Origin: Georgenia sp. EYE_87
GTDB lineage: Bacteria > Actinomycetota > Actinomycetes > Actinomycetales > Actinomycetaceae
Assembly (NCBI RefSeq): GCF_023148685.1
Contig: NZ_JAHXNL010000003.1
Coordinates: 1-64,000 of the forward strand
Length of the DNA: 64,000 bases
Reading direction: 5' to 3'
Shown here: piece by piece, positions 9,187 to 18,502 of the stretch
Numbering within the stretch: position 1 is the first letter of the stretch
How the letters are laid out: each line of letters starts with the position of its first letter
Translations under genes and position numbers: made by a program
Notes under the pieces: generated by a model
The model's database searches: none
Told to the model about the DNA's origin: nothing
Seen by the model: the letters and a program-made list of their open reading frames with translations, nothing else

Positions 9187-9340
9187 TCCAACAGCTCCTA
9201 TGCGCATCATCGGGCATGTGGTCGCGAACCTCCGCGGCGGAGGTCTGCCATCGAGACGCGTTCCTGCTGCATGAGCAGGAACGGTGACACCCATCGCGAC
9301 CGGGACGAGGTACCCCTGGGCTCGTGTCGCGGGGCGTCGC

Positions 9341-10813
9341 TCACCGATCCGCGTACGGATCGGGTGTCAATGTGTACTTCACAGAGAGGTACTCGTGGAT
9401 CCCTTCGGAGCCGCCTTCTCGGCCGATGCCGGACTGCTTGACGCCACCGAAGGGCGCTGCGGCGTTGGAGATAGCGCCGACGTTCAAGCCCATCATCCCG
9501 GTCTCGAGCCGGTCGATCATCCGTTGGCCACGCGCGGGGTTCTGGGTGAAGACGTAGCTCACGAGGCCAAACTCGGTGCTGTTAGCGAGCCGGACGGCCT
9601 CGTCCTCGTCGGTGAACGGGACGATGGCCAGCACGGGGCCAAAGATCTCCTCGTGAAGGATGCGGCTGTCCGCGGTGACGTCGGCCAGGACCGTGGGCTC
9701 GAAGAACGTCCCCGGCCCCCCCGTGGCCTTCCCGCCCGCGCGCAGCAAGGCCCCCCGGGCCACGGCATCTTCGACGAGGTCGCGAGCCTTGCTCACCGCA
9801 CGATCGTCGATGAGGGGGCCGATCGTCACCCCATCCTCGGTGCCGCGCCCCGTGCGGAGCTCGCGCACCCGTGCCGTGACACGCTCGGCGAACTCATCAG
9901 CGACCTTCTCGTGCACGAGGAACCGGTTCGCGGCGGTGCACGCCTGGCCGATGTTGCGGAACTTGGCGAGCATGGCGCCGTCGACGGCACGGTCGAGGTC
10001 TGCGTCGTCGAACACGAGGAACGGCGCGTTGCCCCCCAACTCCATGGAGACCCGCAGGACGGAGCTGGCCGCCTGCCGCATGAGCAGCTTGCCCACCGGT
10101 GTCGAGCCGGTGAAGCTGAGCTTACGCAGACGCGGATCGCTGAGGATCGGCTCAGAGATGCCGGCGGCATCGGTCGTCGTCACCACGTTGACGACGCCGT
10201 CCGGCAGGCCGGCCTCCTGGAGGATCTTGGCGAACGCGATCGTGGTGAGCGGGGTCAGCTCAGCTGGCTTGATGACCACGGTGCACCCGGCCGCGAGCGC
10301 CGGGGCGATCTTGCGGGTGGCCATGGCGAGCGGGAAGTTCCACGGGGTCACGAGGTAGCAGGGCCCGACGGGCCGGTGGGAGACGATCATTCGCCCGGTC
10401 CCCTCAGGGGTGTCGCCGTAGCGGCCGGTGATACGTACCGCTTCCTCACTGAACCACCGCAGGAACTCCCCGCCGTAGGTGACCTCGGCGCGGGCCTCGG
10501 CCAGCGGTTTGCCCATCTCAGCCGTCATGAGTAGCGCGAGGTCCTCGGATTTCGCCTGCAGCAGCGTGAACGCTTGCCGCAGGATCTCGGCGCGGGCCCG
10601 GGGTGGGGTCGCCGCCCACGGGTCAGCGGCCGCGACGGCGGCATCGAGTGCAGCGACGCCGTCGGCGGGCGTGCCGTCCGCGACCTGCGTGATGACGCTT
10701 CCGGTCGCCGGGTCGATGACGTCCAGCCACGCGCCAGACGTGCTCGCACGCCACTGACCACCGACGAACAGCCGACCCTCCAGATCGGCGAGCACCTCGC
10801 TCGTGGTTGCCAC
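9341..10813 (-). CDS. NAD(P)-dependent aldehyde dehydrogenase, succinate-semialdehyde type
   Basis: A 490-residue aldehyde dehydrogenase superfamily enzyme oxidising an aldehyde to its acid. Landmarks are the VTPWNFP cofactor-domain motif, the general-base Glu in MELGGNAPF near residue 257, the nucleophilic Cys in GQACTAANR near 291, and HEEIFGPVL. The overall pattern, including GVKQSGIGREGG near the end, is that of GabD-type succinate-semialdehyde dehydrogenases; the true substrate may be another short aldehyde. I chose the GTG at 10813 because GGAGG lies 4 nt upstream. It follows the ThDP enzyme in the operon, so it probably oxidises an aldehyde made by 2-oxo-acid decarboxylation. Confidence 0.88.
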   Translation of the reverse strand: MATTSEVLADLEGRLFVGGQWRASTSGAWLDVIDPATGSVITQVADGTPADGVAALDAAVAAADPWAATPPRARAEILRQAFTLLQAKSEDLALLMTAEMGKPLAEARAEVTYGGEFLRWFSEEAVRITGRYGDTPEGTGRMIVSHRPVGPCYLVTPWNFPLAMATRKIAPALAAGCTVVIKPAELTPLTTIAFAKILQEAGLPDGVVNVVTTTDAAGISEPILSDPRLRKLSFTGSTPVGKLLMRQAASSVLRVSMELGGNAPFLVFDDADLDRAVDGAMLAKFRNIGQACTAANRFLVHEKVADEFAERVTARVRELRTGRGTEDGVTIGPLIDDRAVSKARDLVEDAVARGALLRAGGKATGGPGTFFEPTVLADVTADSRILHEEIFGPVLAIVPFTDEDEAVRLANSTEFGLVSYVFTQNPARGQRMIDRLETGMMGLNVGAISNAAAPFGGVKQSGIGREGGSEGIHEYLSVKYTLTPDPYADR

Positions 10814-10903
10814 CAGACCTCCTTGCTCGTACTTGTCGGCACCCGCCGGGCGCCCTGGAAGCACCCGGGCCCGCTGCGACGTCGCCGCCGCGGACCCGGG
10901 GGC

Positions 10904-12634
10904 TCACTTGCTGGCGACCTGCTCGTGGCTCACGCCCGCCATCGTGGTCTGGATGGTGAGGTAGGACTCGGTGAGGTTGGTCTTCACGACCAAGACGCTG
11001 ACACCGTCGTTCTCGCAAGCGGCGGCGACGCCGGTGCGCACCTCCTCGTCCGAGGTGGCTGTGATCGCGGTGCAGCCGATGGCCGCTGCGATCGCCCCGA
11101 GGTCGAAGGGAGCGAAGTCCGCGAGGAAGGGCCGCTCGCCCTGACCGTGCTTGACCCAGCCGAGCGCCTGGTTGTCCATGACGACGACGAGCAGCTTGCG
11201 CTTGTTTTCCACCGCCGTCATCAGCCCATGGAGGCTCATCGCGTAGCCGCCGTCGCCGGTGACGGCGACGGCCTGGCGGTCCGGGTGGGTGTAGGTCGCG
11301 GCAAGCGCGGCGGGGACCGCGTACCCCATGCCGCCACCGCCATTGGGCTGCATGAGCACCCCGTTCTGGCGGGTCTGGTAGTCGTGCAGCATGAAGATGC
11401 GGTTTTCCCCGGCGTCGCACATGACGACGGCGTCGGCCGGCAAGGTCTCCCCAAGGGTCCGGGCGAGCTGACGAGGGTTAACCACGCGCGCGCCCGGGTC
11501 GCTGGGGGCGATCTCCTCGAAGTAGCCCACCCGCTCGCGCACTTGCGCAACCCGCATCCGGCCACCGGCAGCAACGCCCGTCGCCGCCGCGGTCAGACGG
11601 GGCAGTATGTCGCTGACGCGGCCGAGCAGCCCATGCGCGACGGGATGAGTCCAGTTGATGTTGAGCGCCTCGACATCGATCTGGACGATCGTCTGCCGCC
11701 CGGCGTTTATTAGCTCGGGCTTCTCGTCGATGGTGTCCGTGGAGCCGAGCTTGGTCCCTACGGCGATGATGAGGTCGGCGTCGCCCACGATGGTATTGGC
11801 AGAGTTCTGCCCGAAGGACCCCATGACGCCGGCAGCAAGCGGGTGGTCCTCGGCGAACACGCTCTTGCCGCTCGTGGTGGTGGCGACGGGGATGTCGAGG
11901 GCCTCGGCGAACGTGAGGAGTGCGTCGAGGCCGGCGTCGTCGCGCACCCCGTTGCCGGCCACGACCACGGGACGCTCGGAGCCGCTGATGGCGGCCGCGG
12001 CGTCGGCGATCGCCGCGTCGGTGGTGGTCGGCACGGGTGAGAGGTAGTTGCGATCGATGAAGACGCGGGTGGCGTCAGCTTCGGTGAAGTTGTTGAGCAG
12101 CGCGTCGCTGTGGAAGACGACCGCGACCGGTCCGGGCTCACCCTCGAGGGCGTGCTTGGCAGCGAGTTGGGTCATCTGCACGGCTTGGACAGGGTCGGTC
12201 GCGACAAAGGTCCGCTTGGTGATGGCGGCCATGGCGGCGGGGAGGTCGTACGCGCCGTATCCGCCGAAACCGGACTGGTACGGGCCGTGGTGGGAGTAGG
12301 TCCCGCCTTCGGTGGTGTCGATGAGGACGACCATCGGGGATGAGCCGAGGTGGGCCTCCATGACTCCGATGCCGCCGGCGCCGAGCACCCAGGCGCCCTG
12401 GGCCATGACGACGGCGACGCGCCCGGAGAGGCGGCCATACGCCTCGGCCATGACGGTGCCGATGGACTCTTCGCGGACAAGTACGCTCTCGACGGTGTCC
12501 TGGTGGTCGCGCAGGGCGTCGTAGATCTGGACGGTGTGCCCGCCCGGCATGCCGAAGACGATGGGCTTCTCGAAGGTGGCGATGACCTCAGCGACACCCT
12601 GGGCGCCCGTGGTCGATGCGGTGATGGTCGTCAT
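10904..12634 (-). CDS. Thiamine-diphosphate enzyme of the acetolactate synthase/decarboxylase family
   Basis: A 576-residue ThDP-dependent enzyme with the three usual domains. The N-terminal pyrimidine-binding domain carries the cofactor-activating Glu in VREESIG near residue 51. The C-terminal pyrophosphate domain has the metal-binding GDGG...DN motif (VTGDGGYAMS to VMDNQ). Family members decarboxylate 2-oxo acids, add the resulting carbanion to an acceptor, or cleave C-C bonds; which applies here cannot be read from sequence. It lies between an SDR and an aldehyde dehydrogenase downstream of liv transporter genes, suggesting a 2-oxo-acid decarboxylase or lyase. GGAG is 8 nt upstream of the chosen ATG. 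It differs strongly from the second ThDP enzyme at 20470. Confidence 0.87.
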   Translation of the reverse strand: MTTITASTTGAQGVAEVIATFEKPIVFGMPGGHTVQIYDALRDHQDTVESVLVREESIGTVMAEAYGRLSGRVAVVMAQGAWVLGAGGIGVMEAHLGSSPMVVLIDTTEGGTYSHHGPYQSGFGGYGAYDLPAAMAAITKRTFVATDPVQAVQMTQLAAKHALEGEPGPVAVVFHSDALLNNFTEADATRVFIDRNYLSPVPTTTDAAIADAAAAISGSERPVVVAGNGVRDDAGLDALLTFAEALDIPVATTTSGKSVFAEDHPLAAGVMGSFGQNSANTIVGDADLIIAVGTKLGSTDTIDEKPELINAGRQTIVQIDVEALNINWTHPVAHGLLGRVSDILPRLTAAATGVAAGGRMRVAQVRERVGYFEEIAPSDPGARVVNPRQLARTLGETLPADAVVMCDAGENRIFMLHDYQTRQNGVLMQPNGGGGMGYAVPAALAATYTHPDRQAVAVTGDGGYAMSLHGLMTAVENKRKLLVVVMDNQALGWVKHGQGERPFLADFAPFDLGAIAAAIGCTAITATSDEEVRTGVAAACENDGVSVLVVKTNLTESYLTIQTTMAGVSHEQVASK

Positions 12635-12677
12635 ATCACTAACTCCGTTGTCGATCGGTAAGAGGAAGGATTCGGGT

Positions 12678-13490
12678 CTAGAGGGTGGAGCCGCCATCGA
12701 CGGGGATCACCGTGCCGGTGACGTAGGCGCCGAGGTCGGTAGCGAGGAACTCGACCACGCCGGCGCAGTCCTCGGGGGTGCCGAGGCGGCGCAGGGCGAC
12801 GCTGTCGGTGAGCTGTTCGCCACCGATGGTGTCGAAGAGCGGCATGAGGCGACCGGTGCCGATGTACCCCGGTGCGATGCAGTTGGCTGTGATGCCGTAG
12901 GGGCCGACCTCCTGTGCCAGATACCTGGTGTACATGGCGATCCCGGCCTTTGCGGCGCCGTAGTGGGCGTAGCCGCCCGTGCGGTCGGCGCGGCGGCCTG
13001 CCTGGCTGGAGACCGTGATGAGGCGGCCTGAACGTTGCTTCTTCATTGGCGCGGCGGCGGCCTTGCAGGTGTAGATGGTGCCGTAGAGGTTGCGCTGCAG
13101 GACGCCGTCGAGGACGTCGTCGGCGACCTCGGTGGCCTTCGTCTCGGAGATAGCGCCGATCCCGCCGCCCGCGTTGCAGACGGCGATGTCCAGTCGACCC
13201 CACGCGTTCAGGATCTCGTCGACCGCGGCCTGCATGGCCTCCGGCTTGGTTACATCCGCCTCGATGGCGAGGGACTTGCGACCAAGGGTCTGGATCTCGG
13301 CTGCGGTTGAGTCTCCCTGCATCGAGCTCTTCTCCAGCTCGAAGGCCTCGTAGGACTTGAGGTCAAAGTCGAGCACGGCGACGTCGGCACCCAACTCGGC
13401 GAGCCGAAGCGCGTAGGACCGCCCGATCCCGCGCCCGGCGCCGGTTACCAGCGCGGTCCTTCCCTGAAGCTTCAAGTTTCCGTTCTTCAC
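12678..13490 (-). CDS. Short-chain dehydrogenase/reductase (classical SDR)
   Basis: A 270-residue classical SDR. The nucleotide-binding TGAGRGIG lies at about residues 16-23, the NAGG motif near 105, the catalytic Ser in TVSSQAG, and the Tyr/Lys pair in YAHYGAAKAG. The end PVDGGSTL is typical. It interconverts an alcohol and a ketone with NAD(P)H. An acidic residue after the second beta strand (VLDFD) favours NAD(H). An insert of some 15 residues follows that strand. In the operon it comes just after livF and before the ThDP enzyme, so it may oxidise an imported hydroxy acid to the oxo acid the ThDP enzyme uses (inference). Confidence 0.87.
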   Translation of the reverse strand: MKNGNLKLQGRTALVTGAGRGIGRSYALRLAELGADVAVLDFDLKSYEAFELEKSSMQGDSTAAEIQTLGRKSLAIEADVTKPEAMQAAVDEILNAWGRLDIAVCNAGGGIGAISETKATEVADDVLDGVLQRNLYGTIYTCKAAAAPMKKQRSGRLITVSSQAGRRADRTGGYAHYGAAKAGIAMYTRYLAQEVGPYGITANCIAPGYIGTGRLMPLFDTIGGEQLTDSVALRRLGTPEDCAGVVEFLATDLGAYVTGTVIPVDGGSTL

Positions 13491-13553
13491 GTCTGTCCTG
13501 CCCTTCGTCCGGAAGTGAAATGGGTTCGTGAGTGCAATGGTCGAGACGGCGCC

Positions 13554-14282
13554 TCAGGTATGCGCGATCTCGGCGATGCCGAGCATGACGTCCGTGAGCC
13601 CCGGGTCGTTGAGCAGGCCGACGCCGGTCCCCTCCATGACGACCTGTCCCTCCTGCAGCGCGTACCCGCGGTCGCAGATGCTCAGCGCGTGCCGGACGTT
13701 CTGCTCGACGAGCAGGATCGTCGTGCCCTGCTGCCTGATATCCGTGATGAGCTCGAAGAGCTGGGAGACGATGATGGGGGCGAGCCCGAGCGAGGGTTCG
13801 TCTAGCAGGAGTAGGCGGGGCTGCGCCATGAGGGCCCGGCCGATCGCGAGCATCTGCTGCTGGCCACCACTCATTGACCCGGCCCGTTGTCTGCGCCGTT
13901 CCTGCAGCGCCGGGAGCAGCTCGTAGATCCACTCCTCGGTCTCCTTCGACCGGCCCCGGGCGTTCTTCGCGAAGGCCCCGAGCCTGAGGTTGTCCTCGAC
14001 CGTGAGATAAGGGAAGAGGTGCCGATTCTCCGGAACCTGGACAAGGCCAAGCTCGGGGAGGGTGTGGGCGGGCTTGCCGTGGATCGGGGCGCCGTCGAAG
14101 GAGATGGTGCCGGCACTGATGCGGTGCACCCCCGAGATCGCGTTCATGAGGGTCGTCTTCCCGGCGCCGTTAGCGCCGACGAGGGCGACGATCTCTCCCT
14201 CCTGGATCTGCAAGGTCGCACCCTTGAGCGCCTGGACCTCGCCGTAGTGGAACTCGACCGCATTCACCTCAAGCAGTGGCAT
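13554..14282 (-). CDS. livF: Branched-chain-type ABC transporter ATPase LivF
   Basis: A 242-residue ABC ATPase of the LivF type, one of two ATPases of a polar-amino-acid/organic-acid importer. Walker A is GANGAGKTT (about 36-44), the signature MSGGQQQML, and Walker B LLLLDEPSLGLAP. It starts inside the last 14 nt of livG, so the two are translationally coupled. It sits on the inner membrane face with LivG, driving LivHM. With catabolic genes downstream, the substrate is more likely a carboxylic acid or aromatic compound than leucine. Confidence 0.92.
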   Translation of the reverse strand: MPLLEVNAVEFHYGEVQALKGATLQIQEGEIVALVGANGAGKTTLMNAISGVHRISAGTISFDGAPIHGKPAHTLPELGLVQVPENRHLFPYLTVEDNLRLGAFAKNARGRSKETEEWIYELLPALQERRRQRAGSMSGGQQQMLAIGRALMAQPRLLLLDEPSLGLAPIIVSQLFELITDIRQQGTTILLVEQNVRHALSICDRGYALQEGQVVMEGTGVGLLNDPGLTDVMLGIAEIAHT

Positions 14283-15003
14283 AGCTCTCTCCCAGGTAAG
14301 ACTCGATGACGCGGGGATCCTTCATGACGTCGTCGGGCAGGCCGTCGGCGATCTTTCGGCCCTGGTTCATCACGACGATGCGCTGGGCCAGCTGGGTGAC
14401 CGCGCGCATGACGTGCTCGACGACGACGATCGTGACGCCCGAACGGTTGATGCCTCGGACGGTCTCGATGAAGCTGTCGAGCTCAGCGGGGTTGAGGCCG
14501 GCCATCATCTCGTCGAGCAGGAGGACCTTCGGCTGGGTCGCTAGCGCACGCGCCACCTCGAGCCGCTTGCGGCTGGACAGCGTGAGGCTTGCGGCGGAGA
14601 CTTCGGCGAGGTCTTCAAGCCCGACGAGTCGGATGGCGCGCATCGCAGCCTCGCGGGCGGTGTCCACCGCAGCGGTACGGACGAACGCCCCGACCATGAC
14701 GTTCTCCAGGGCGGTCATGCCCTGCAGCGGACGGACCACCTGGAAGGTGCGCGCCACTCCCAGGCGGCACATGTCGTAGTCCCGCGTGTTGGTGACGTCC
14801 TGGCCAAACGCTGTGATTGTCCCCAGCGTCGGCCTGAAGGCACCGGCGATGAGGTTGAACATCGTGCTCTTGCCGGCGCCGTTGGCGCCGACCAGGGCGA
14901 GCAACTCACCGTTGCGCACCTCGAGGTCGACCTCATCGACCGCCTTGACGCCGCCGAAGTGCTTGCTGACCTTGATGGCGGTGATCACGGACTCGGTGTT
15001 CAC
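14269..15003 (-). CDS. livG: Branched-chain-type ABC transporter ATPase LivG
   Basis: A 244-residue ABC ATPase of the LivG type. Walker A is GANGAGKST (about 39-47) and Walker B VLLLDEMMAGLNP. The signature segment reads LTLSSRKRLEVARAL instead of the usual LSxGxQ form; relatives with an RKRLE-type signature exist in this subfamily, so it need not be defective. It begins with GTG, overlapping the livM stop by 4 nt (GTGA). Partner of LivF in the same importer. Confidence 0.91.
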   Translation of the reverse strand: MNTESVITAIKVSKHFGGVKAVDEVDLEVRNGELLALVGANGAGKSTMFNLIAGAFRPTLGTITAFGQDVTNTRDYDMCRLGVARTFQVVRPLQGMTALENVMVGAFVRTAAVDTAREAAMRAIRLVGLEDLAEVSAASLTLSSRKRLEVARALATQPKVLLLDEMMAGLNPAELDSFIETVRGINRSGVTIVVVEHVMRAVTQLAQRIVVMNQGRKIADGLPDDVMKDPRVIESYLGESYATA

Positions 15004-16082
15004 ACCAGCTCTCCTTCCTTGACCTGCTCGACTTCACCGACGGTGACCGGTACGCCGCGCCGAGCGCGAAAGCGCAGCTTGACCCGTTCCACGAGGCTCC
15101 AGAGCCCACCGGGTACGAGCAGGACCACCACAATGAGCACGACGGAGTAGACAAGCGTGTGGACACCGGGCGCGTCGCCACCGAACTGCGCCAGCACGAT
15201 GTGGCTGATCGGGACGAGCACCGCGGCTCCCACGAGCGGACCGAAGACAAAGCCGGCCCCTCCGACGACCGCCAGGGCGAGGGCTTCGATAGACACCGTG
15301 ATTCCGAAAACGCTGTCCGGGGAGAGAAAGAGGATGTACTGGCTGTAGATCGTTCCCACACCGGCCGCCATGGCGCCGCTGAAGACGGCTGCGACGAGCT
15401 TGACCCGGCCGGTGTTGACACCCAGCGCCCGGGCGGCATCCTCGTCGTCACGCACCGCGGCGAGCCGGTAGCCAATACGAGATCGGGCGATGACCTGAGA
15501 GACGGCCAGGCACACCACGAGGAAGGCGCCCGCGAGGATGACGTACTGCCAGCGGTCCGGGAAGATCATGTTCCCGAAACTGGGGTCGTAAGGCACGGGC
15601 ACACCCACCTGCCCGTAGGTCAGGTCCCGAAGGTGGACCGAGAGGTGGAAGACGATTAGTCCGAACGCCAGCGTGACGAGCGCGAAGTACGGGCCCCGCA
15701 GGCGGAAGGAGGGGACTCCGATCGCCCAAGCGGTTAGCGCCCCGAGGACGACGGCGACGACCAGCCCGAACCACGGGGAGATGCCGTAGTCGATGTAGAG
15801 CAAGGTGCTCGCATAGGCGCCGATGCCGAAAAAGCCGGCATGGCCGAGAGAGATCTGACCGGCGAAGCCACCGACGACATTCCATGCGGTTGCCAGGCAC
15901 GCCCAGATCAGGGTCATGACGATCATGTGGCCCCACATCGAGGGCAGCTGTGAAGCCGCCAGGGTGAGAGCGCCGAGCAGGACCACGATGACGATCATGG
16001 CGATCACCGCTCCATGGGGGCTTAGGACGCCGGTCTTGCGTGTGGTGCGCGCCTGGCGCGCACTGCGTGTCTCCGTGGCCAT
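15000..16082 (-). CDS. livM: Branched-chain-type ABC transporter permease LivM
   Basis: A 360-residue inner-membrane permease with about eight to ten hydrophobic segments and the LivM hallmark GYRLAAVRDDEDAARALG in a cytoplasmic loop, where the ATPases dock. A 25-residue basic, Ser/Thr-rich N-terminal tail precedes the first membrane segment. The ATG at 16082 shares one base with the livH stop codon. It forms the translocation pore with LivH. Confidence 0.91.
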   Translation of the reverse strand: MATETRSARQARTTRKTGVLSPHGAVIAMIVIVVLLGALTLAASQLPSMWGHMIVMTLIWACLATAWNVVGGFAGQISLGHAGFFGIGAYASTLLYIDYGISPWFGLVVAVVLGALTAWAIGVPSFRLRGPYFALVTLAFGLIVFHLSVHLRDLTYGQVGVPVPYDPSFGNMIFPDRWQYVILAGAFLVVCLAVSQVIARSRIGYRLAAVRDDEDAARALGVNTGRVKLVAAVFSGAMAAGVGTIYSQYILFLSPDSVFGITVSIEALALAVVGGAGFVFGPLVGAAVLVPISHIVLAQFGGDAPGVHTLVYSVVLIVVVLLVPGGLWSLVERVKLRFRARRGVPVTVGEVEQVKEGELV

Positions 16083-16948
16083 CAGGCTGCCTCTGCTTTC
16101 ATCAGGCCTTGCGGGAGCACGAGCAGGATGACCCCGAACAGTGCAAGGACCACCACCTGGCTCATGGCTGCACCGGCAAGGAAACCGGACAGGGCCTCGA
16201 CGACCCCGATGATCAGACCTCCATACAAGGCACCGATGACGCTGCCGAGCCCGCCGAGCACCACAACGACGAAGGCGATCGTGAGCATGTTGAGCCCGAT
16301 CGTCGGGTAGACGGGGTAGATCGGCATGAGGACGGCGGCTGCAACGCCGGCCATGGCCGCACCGATGCCCATGGTGAGCAGGTAGATCCGGTTGACCGGG
16401 ATCGCCATGAGCTGGGCGGCATAGCCGTCCATGGCGGTGGCACGGATCGCCTTGCCGATGAGCGTCCTGTCCAGGAAGAGCAGGAGCGCCCCAGTCATCA
16501 CCAGCGCGATGATGAAAGCCGCTAACCGGGTGGTGCCGATGTTGATACCGAGCAGCTGCAGGGAGCCACCCATGAGCGGCTCGAGCTGCACCGAGCGGTA
16601 GTTGCCGCCAAACGCCATAAGAGCCACGCTCTGCAGGAAGATGCCGATGCCGAGCGTGAGCACGATCTGGCGTGAGTGACCGCCGGAGATCGTCCACCGA
16701 ATCAGGCCTGCGTGCATAGCCGCACCGACAGCAAACAGCAGCACGGCGACGATCGGGACCGCAACATAGGGGTGGATCCCGAAGATCTGGTTGAGGAAGA
16801 ACGTGGTGTACATGCCGATCATGAGGAGCTCGCCGTGGGCGAAGTTCACGACCTTGAGCACCCCGAAGATGAGGGTGATGCCTGCCGCGAGGAGGGCGTA
16901 GATGCCGCCAATGAGTAGCCCGGAGACGATGACTTGCACTATTGCCAT
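16082..16948 (-). CDS. livH: Branched-chain-type ABC transporter permease LivH
   Basis: A 288-residue inner-membrane permease with about eight membrane segments. Family landmarks include the N-terminal GGIYALLAAGITLIFGVLK run, VNFAHGELLM, and GKAIRATAMD in the ATPase-contact loop. AAAGGA lies 6 nt before the ATG. It is separated from livK by a long hairpin that probably lowers read-through, so the binding protein would be made in excess over the membrane parts. Confidence 0.91.
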   Translation of the reverse strand: MAIVQVIVSGLLIGGIYALLAAGITLIFGVLKVVNFAHGELLMIGMYTTFFLNQIFGIHPYVAVPIVAVLLFAVGAAMHAGLIRWTISGGHSRQIVLTLGIGIFLQSVALMAFGGNYRSVQLEPLMGGSLQLLGINIGTTRLAAFIIALVMTGALLLFLDRTLIGKAIRATAMDGYAAQLMAIPVNRIYLLTMGIGAAMAGVAAAVLMPIYPVYPTIGLNMLTIAFVVVVLGGLGSVIGALYGGLIIGVVEALSGFLAGAAMSQVVVLALFGVILLVLPQGLMKAEAA

Positions 16949-16966
16949 AAGAGTTCCTTTGTTCGG

Positions 16967-17007
16967 CGCCCCCAGGTGCTCGAGTCGGTGCGGAGCACCT
17001 GGGGGCG
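16967..17007 (-). terminator. Hairpin between livK and livH (partial terminator or mRNA stabiliser)
   Basis: A perfect 15-bp stem (16967-16981 with 16993-17007) and an 11-nt loop, 17 nt after the livK stop and 19 nt before the livH start. Its position inside the operon fits attenuation or 3' protection of the livK message. Confidence 0.75.
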
Positions 17008-17024
17008 AAGGAGCGGATGTGGCG

Positions 17025-18317
17025 TTACTTGCCTGCGAGTACGAAGCCGGTCGCGGCGGTCTCTTCCGGGAAAACGGTCGTGAGCTTGCCGTCCGTGTAC
17101 TGCATGACGAAGAAGCCCGCGCGCTCGTTCTGCCCGGTCTCGTCGAACTTGGTGCCGTAGTAGGCGACCGAGCCGCCGTTGGGGATGTCGACGGCGCGGG
17201 CGGCTTCAACGATCGAGTCGGGGTCACCGGCGTCGGCGTTGGGCAGGACCTCCTGGAAGAGGACCATCGCTCCCTGGAAGCCGATGGTTGCGTGGACGAG
17301 CGGGTCGCGGCCGATCATCTCGTTGTAGGTGTCAATGAACTCGCTGTAGGTGGGCGTGAGGTCGTCATTGAGGAGGTCATCGGTGATGTTCAGTGGTGCA
17401 CCGTCGGCAGCGATGATGCCGTTGACGTCGTCGCCGAGAGCCTGGGCGATGTCGGGCGTGGTGAAGCCGGCACCGAATCCGTAGACGACGTCGGGCTCGA
17501 AGCCGAGCTCCTTCGACTGCTTCATCAGGAGGATGGCGTCGTTGACGTAGGACGCGGCGTAGAGGAACTCGACGTCGGCGCTCTTGAGGCTCTGGACCAC
17601 CGAAGAGAGGTCGTTCGTGGTGGCGGTGTAGGGCTCCTCGGCCACGATGTTCCAACCGTTCGCCTCGGCATTGGCGTGGAAGGCGTCGACGGCGGAGGTG
17701 CCGAAGGCGCTGTCCTCGTGAGCGATGCCGATGCGCACGTCGCTGAAATCCTTGCCCAGCGCCGGGCCGACGACCTCCTCGAAGAAGTCGATGTTGATCT
17801 GGTTGTAGCTCTCCATCGCTACGCTGGCGTTGGTGCGGAAGAGGTACTCCAGGCCCCGCTCGGTGGTCTCAGCCGCGGCACTGCCGGTCTCCCAGTAGGG
17901 CTTCCCGTTGCGGTTTGCGACCTCCGAGGCGGGAATGGCGATGCCACTGGAGTAGGAACCCATGATGACCGAGACGTCCGGGTCCATGCTCAGAGTGCCG
18001 GCGACGGCGACTGCGTCCTCGGGGGTGGGGGCGTCGGAGACCTCGAACTCGATCGGCCGGCCGTCAATGCCGCCCTGCTCGTTGATGATTTCCTGCGCCA
18101 CCTTATACCCGTTGTACATCTCGTTGCCGAGGGCGGCGAGGTTTCCTGTCAGCGGGAGAAGAACTCCGACGGTAATGGGATCGCCACCCGGCCCACCAGC
18201 GTTTCCGTCATTGCTCTCGCCGGATGCATCGGCACCATTTCCTGAGCATGCGGAAAGGACAAGCGCAATTCCAGCACCCGCAGCAAGCATTTCACGATGA
18301 CGTCGCGAATTTTTCAT
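17025..18317 (-). CDS. livK: Branched-chain-type ABC substrate-binding lipoprotein
   Basis: A 430-residue extracytoplasmic solute receptor of the LivK/periplasmic-binding class I family. A lipoprotein signal ends in LVLSACSG, with Cys at residue 24 as the probable lipid anchor. The mature domain begins DPITVGVLLPLTGNLAALG, typical of these receptors. The closest relative in view is the decayed copy at 7919-9186. As first gene of the leftward liv-catabolic operon it captures the substrate outside the membrane for LivHMGF. The substrate is unknown; the downstream enzymes suggest a small hydroxy or oxo acid or related compound. Confidence 0.92.
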   Translation of the reverse strand: MKNSRRHREMLAAGAGIALVLSACSGNGADASGESNDGNAGGPGGDPITVGVLLPLTGNLAALGNEMYNGYKVAQEIINEQGGIDGRPIEFEVSDAPTPEDAVAVAGTLSMDPDVSVIMGSYSSGIAIPASEVANRNGKPYWETGSAAAETTERGLEYLFRTNASVAMESYNQINIDFFEEVVGPALGKDFSDVRIGIAHEDSAFGTSAVDAFHANAEANGWNIVAEEPYTATTNDLSSVVQSLKSADVEFLYAASYVNDAILLMKQSKELGFEPDVVYGFGAGFTTPDIAQALGDDVNGIIAADGAPLNITDDLLNDDLTPTYSEFIDTYNEMIGRDPLVHATIGFQGAMVLFQEVLPNADAGDPDSIVEAARAVDIPNGGSVAYYGTKFDETGQNERAGFFVMQYTDGKLTTVFPEETAATGFVLAGK

Positions 18318-18379
18318 GGCAACTCCTCATGCGCATCTTTGAGCACGGCTCAGCGATCCACCTTTAGATCACTCTGAGA

Positions 18380-18407
18380 AGCATAAGTACGACAAACAGT
18401 AGGTCAA
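18380..18407 (-). promoter_or_regulatory. Putative sigma-70 promoter of the liv-catabolic operon
   Basis: Reading leftward: TTGACC (18407-18402), a 16-nt spacer, then TATGCT (18385-18380), about 60 nt upstream of the livK start. It lies in the divergent region shared with the IclR gene, where the regulator is likely to bind. No clear operator palindrome was found. Confidence 0.5.
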
Positions 18408-18502
18408 CGCACGGCTCCGTAATCACCCGCAGATCGGTACTTCGTTGTCCGCCTGGTGGTATATCGTCTGCGTCACTTGTCTCTCAAAGTCGAGGTGATC
18501 GC

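Noticed and set aside
14590-14660. LivG signature LSSRKR read as an inactive ATPase
   Set aside because: RKRLE-type signatures occur in a LivG subfamily and all other ATPase motifs are intact.
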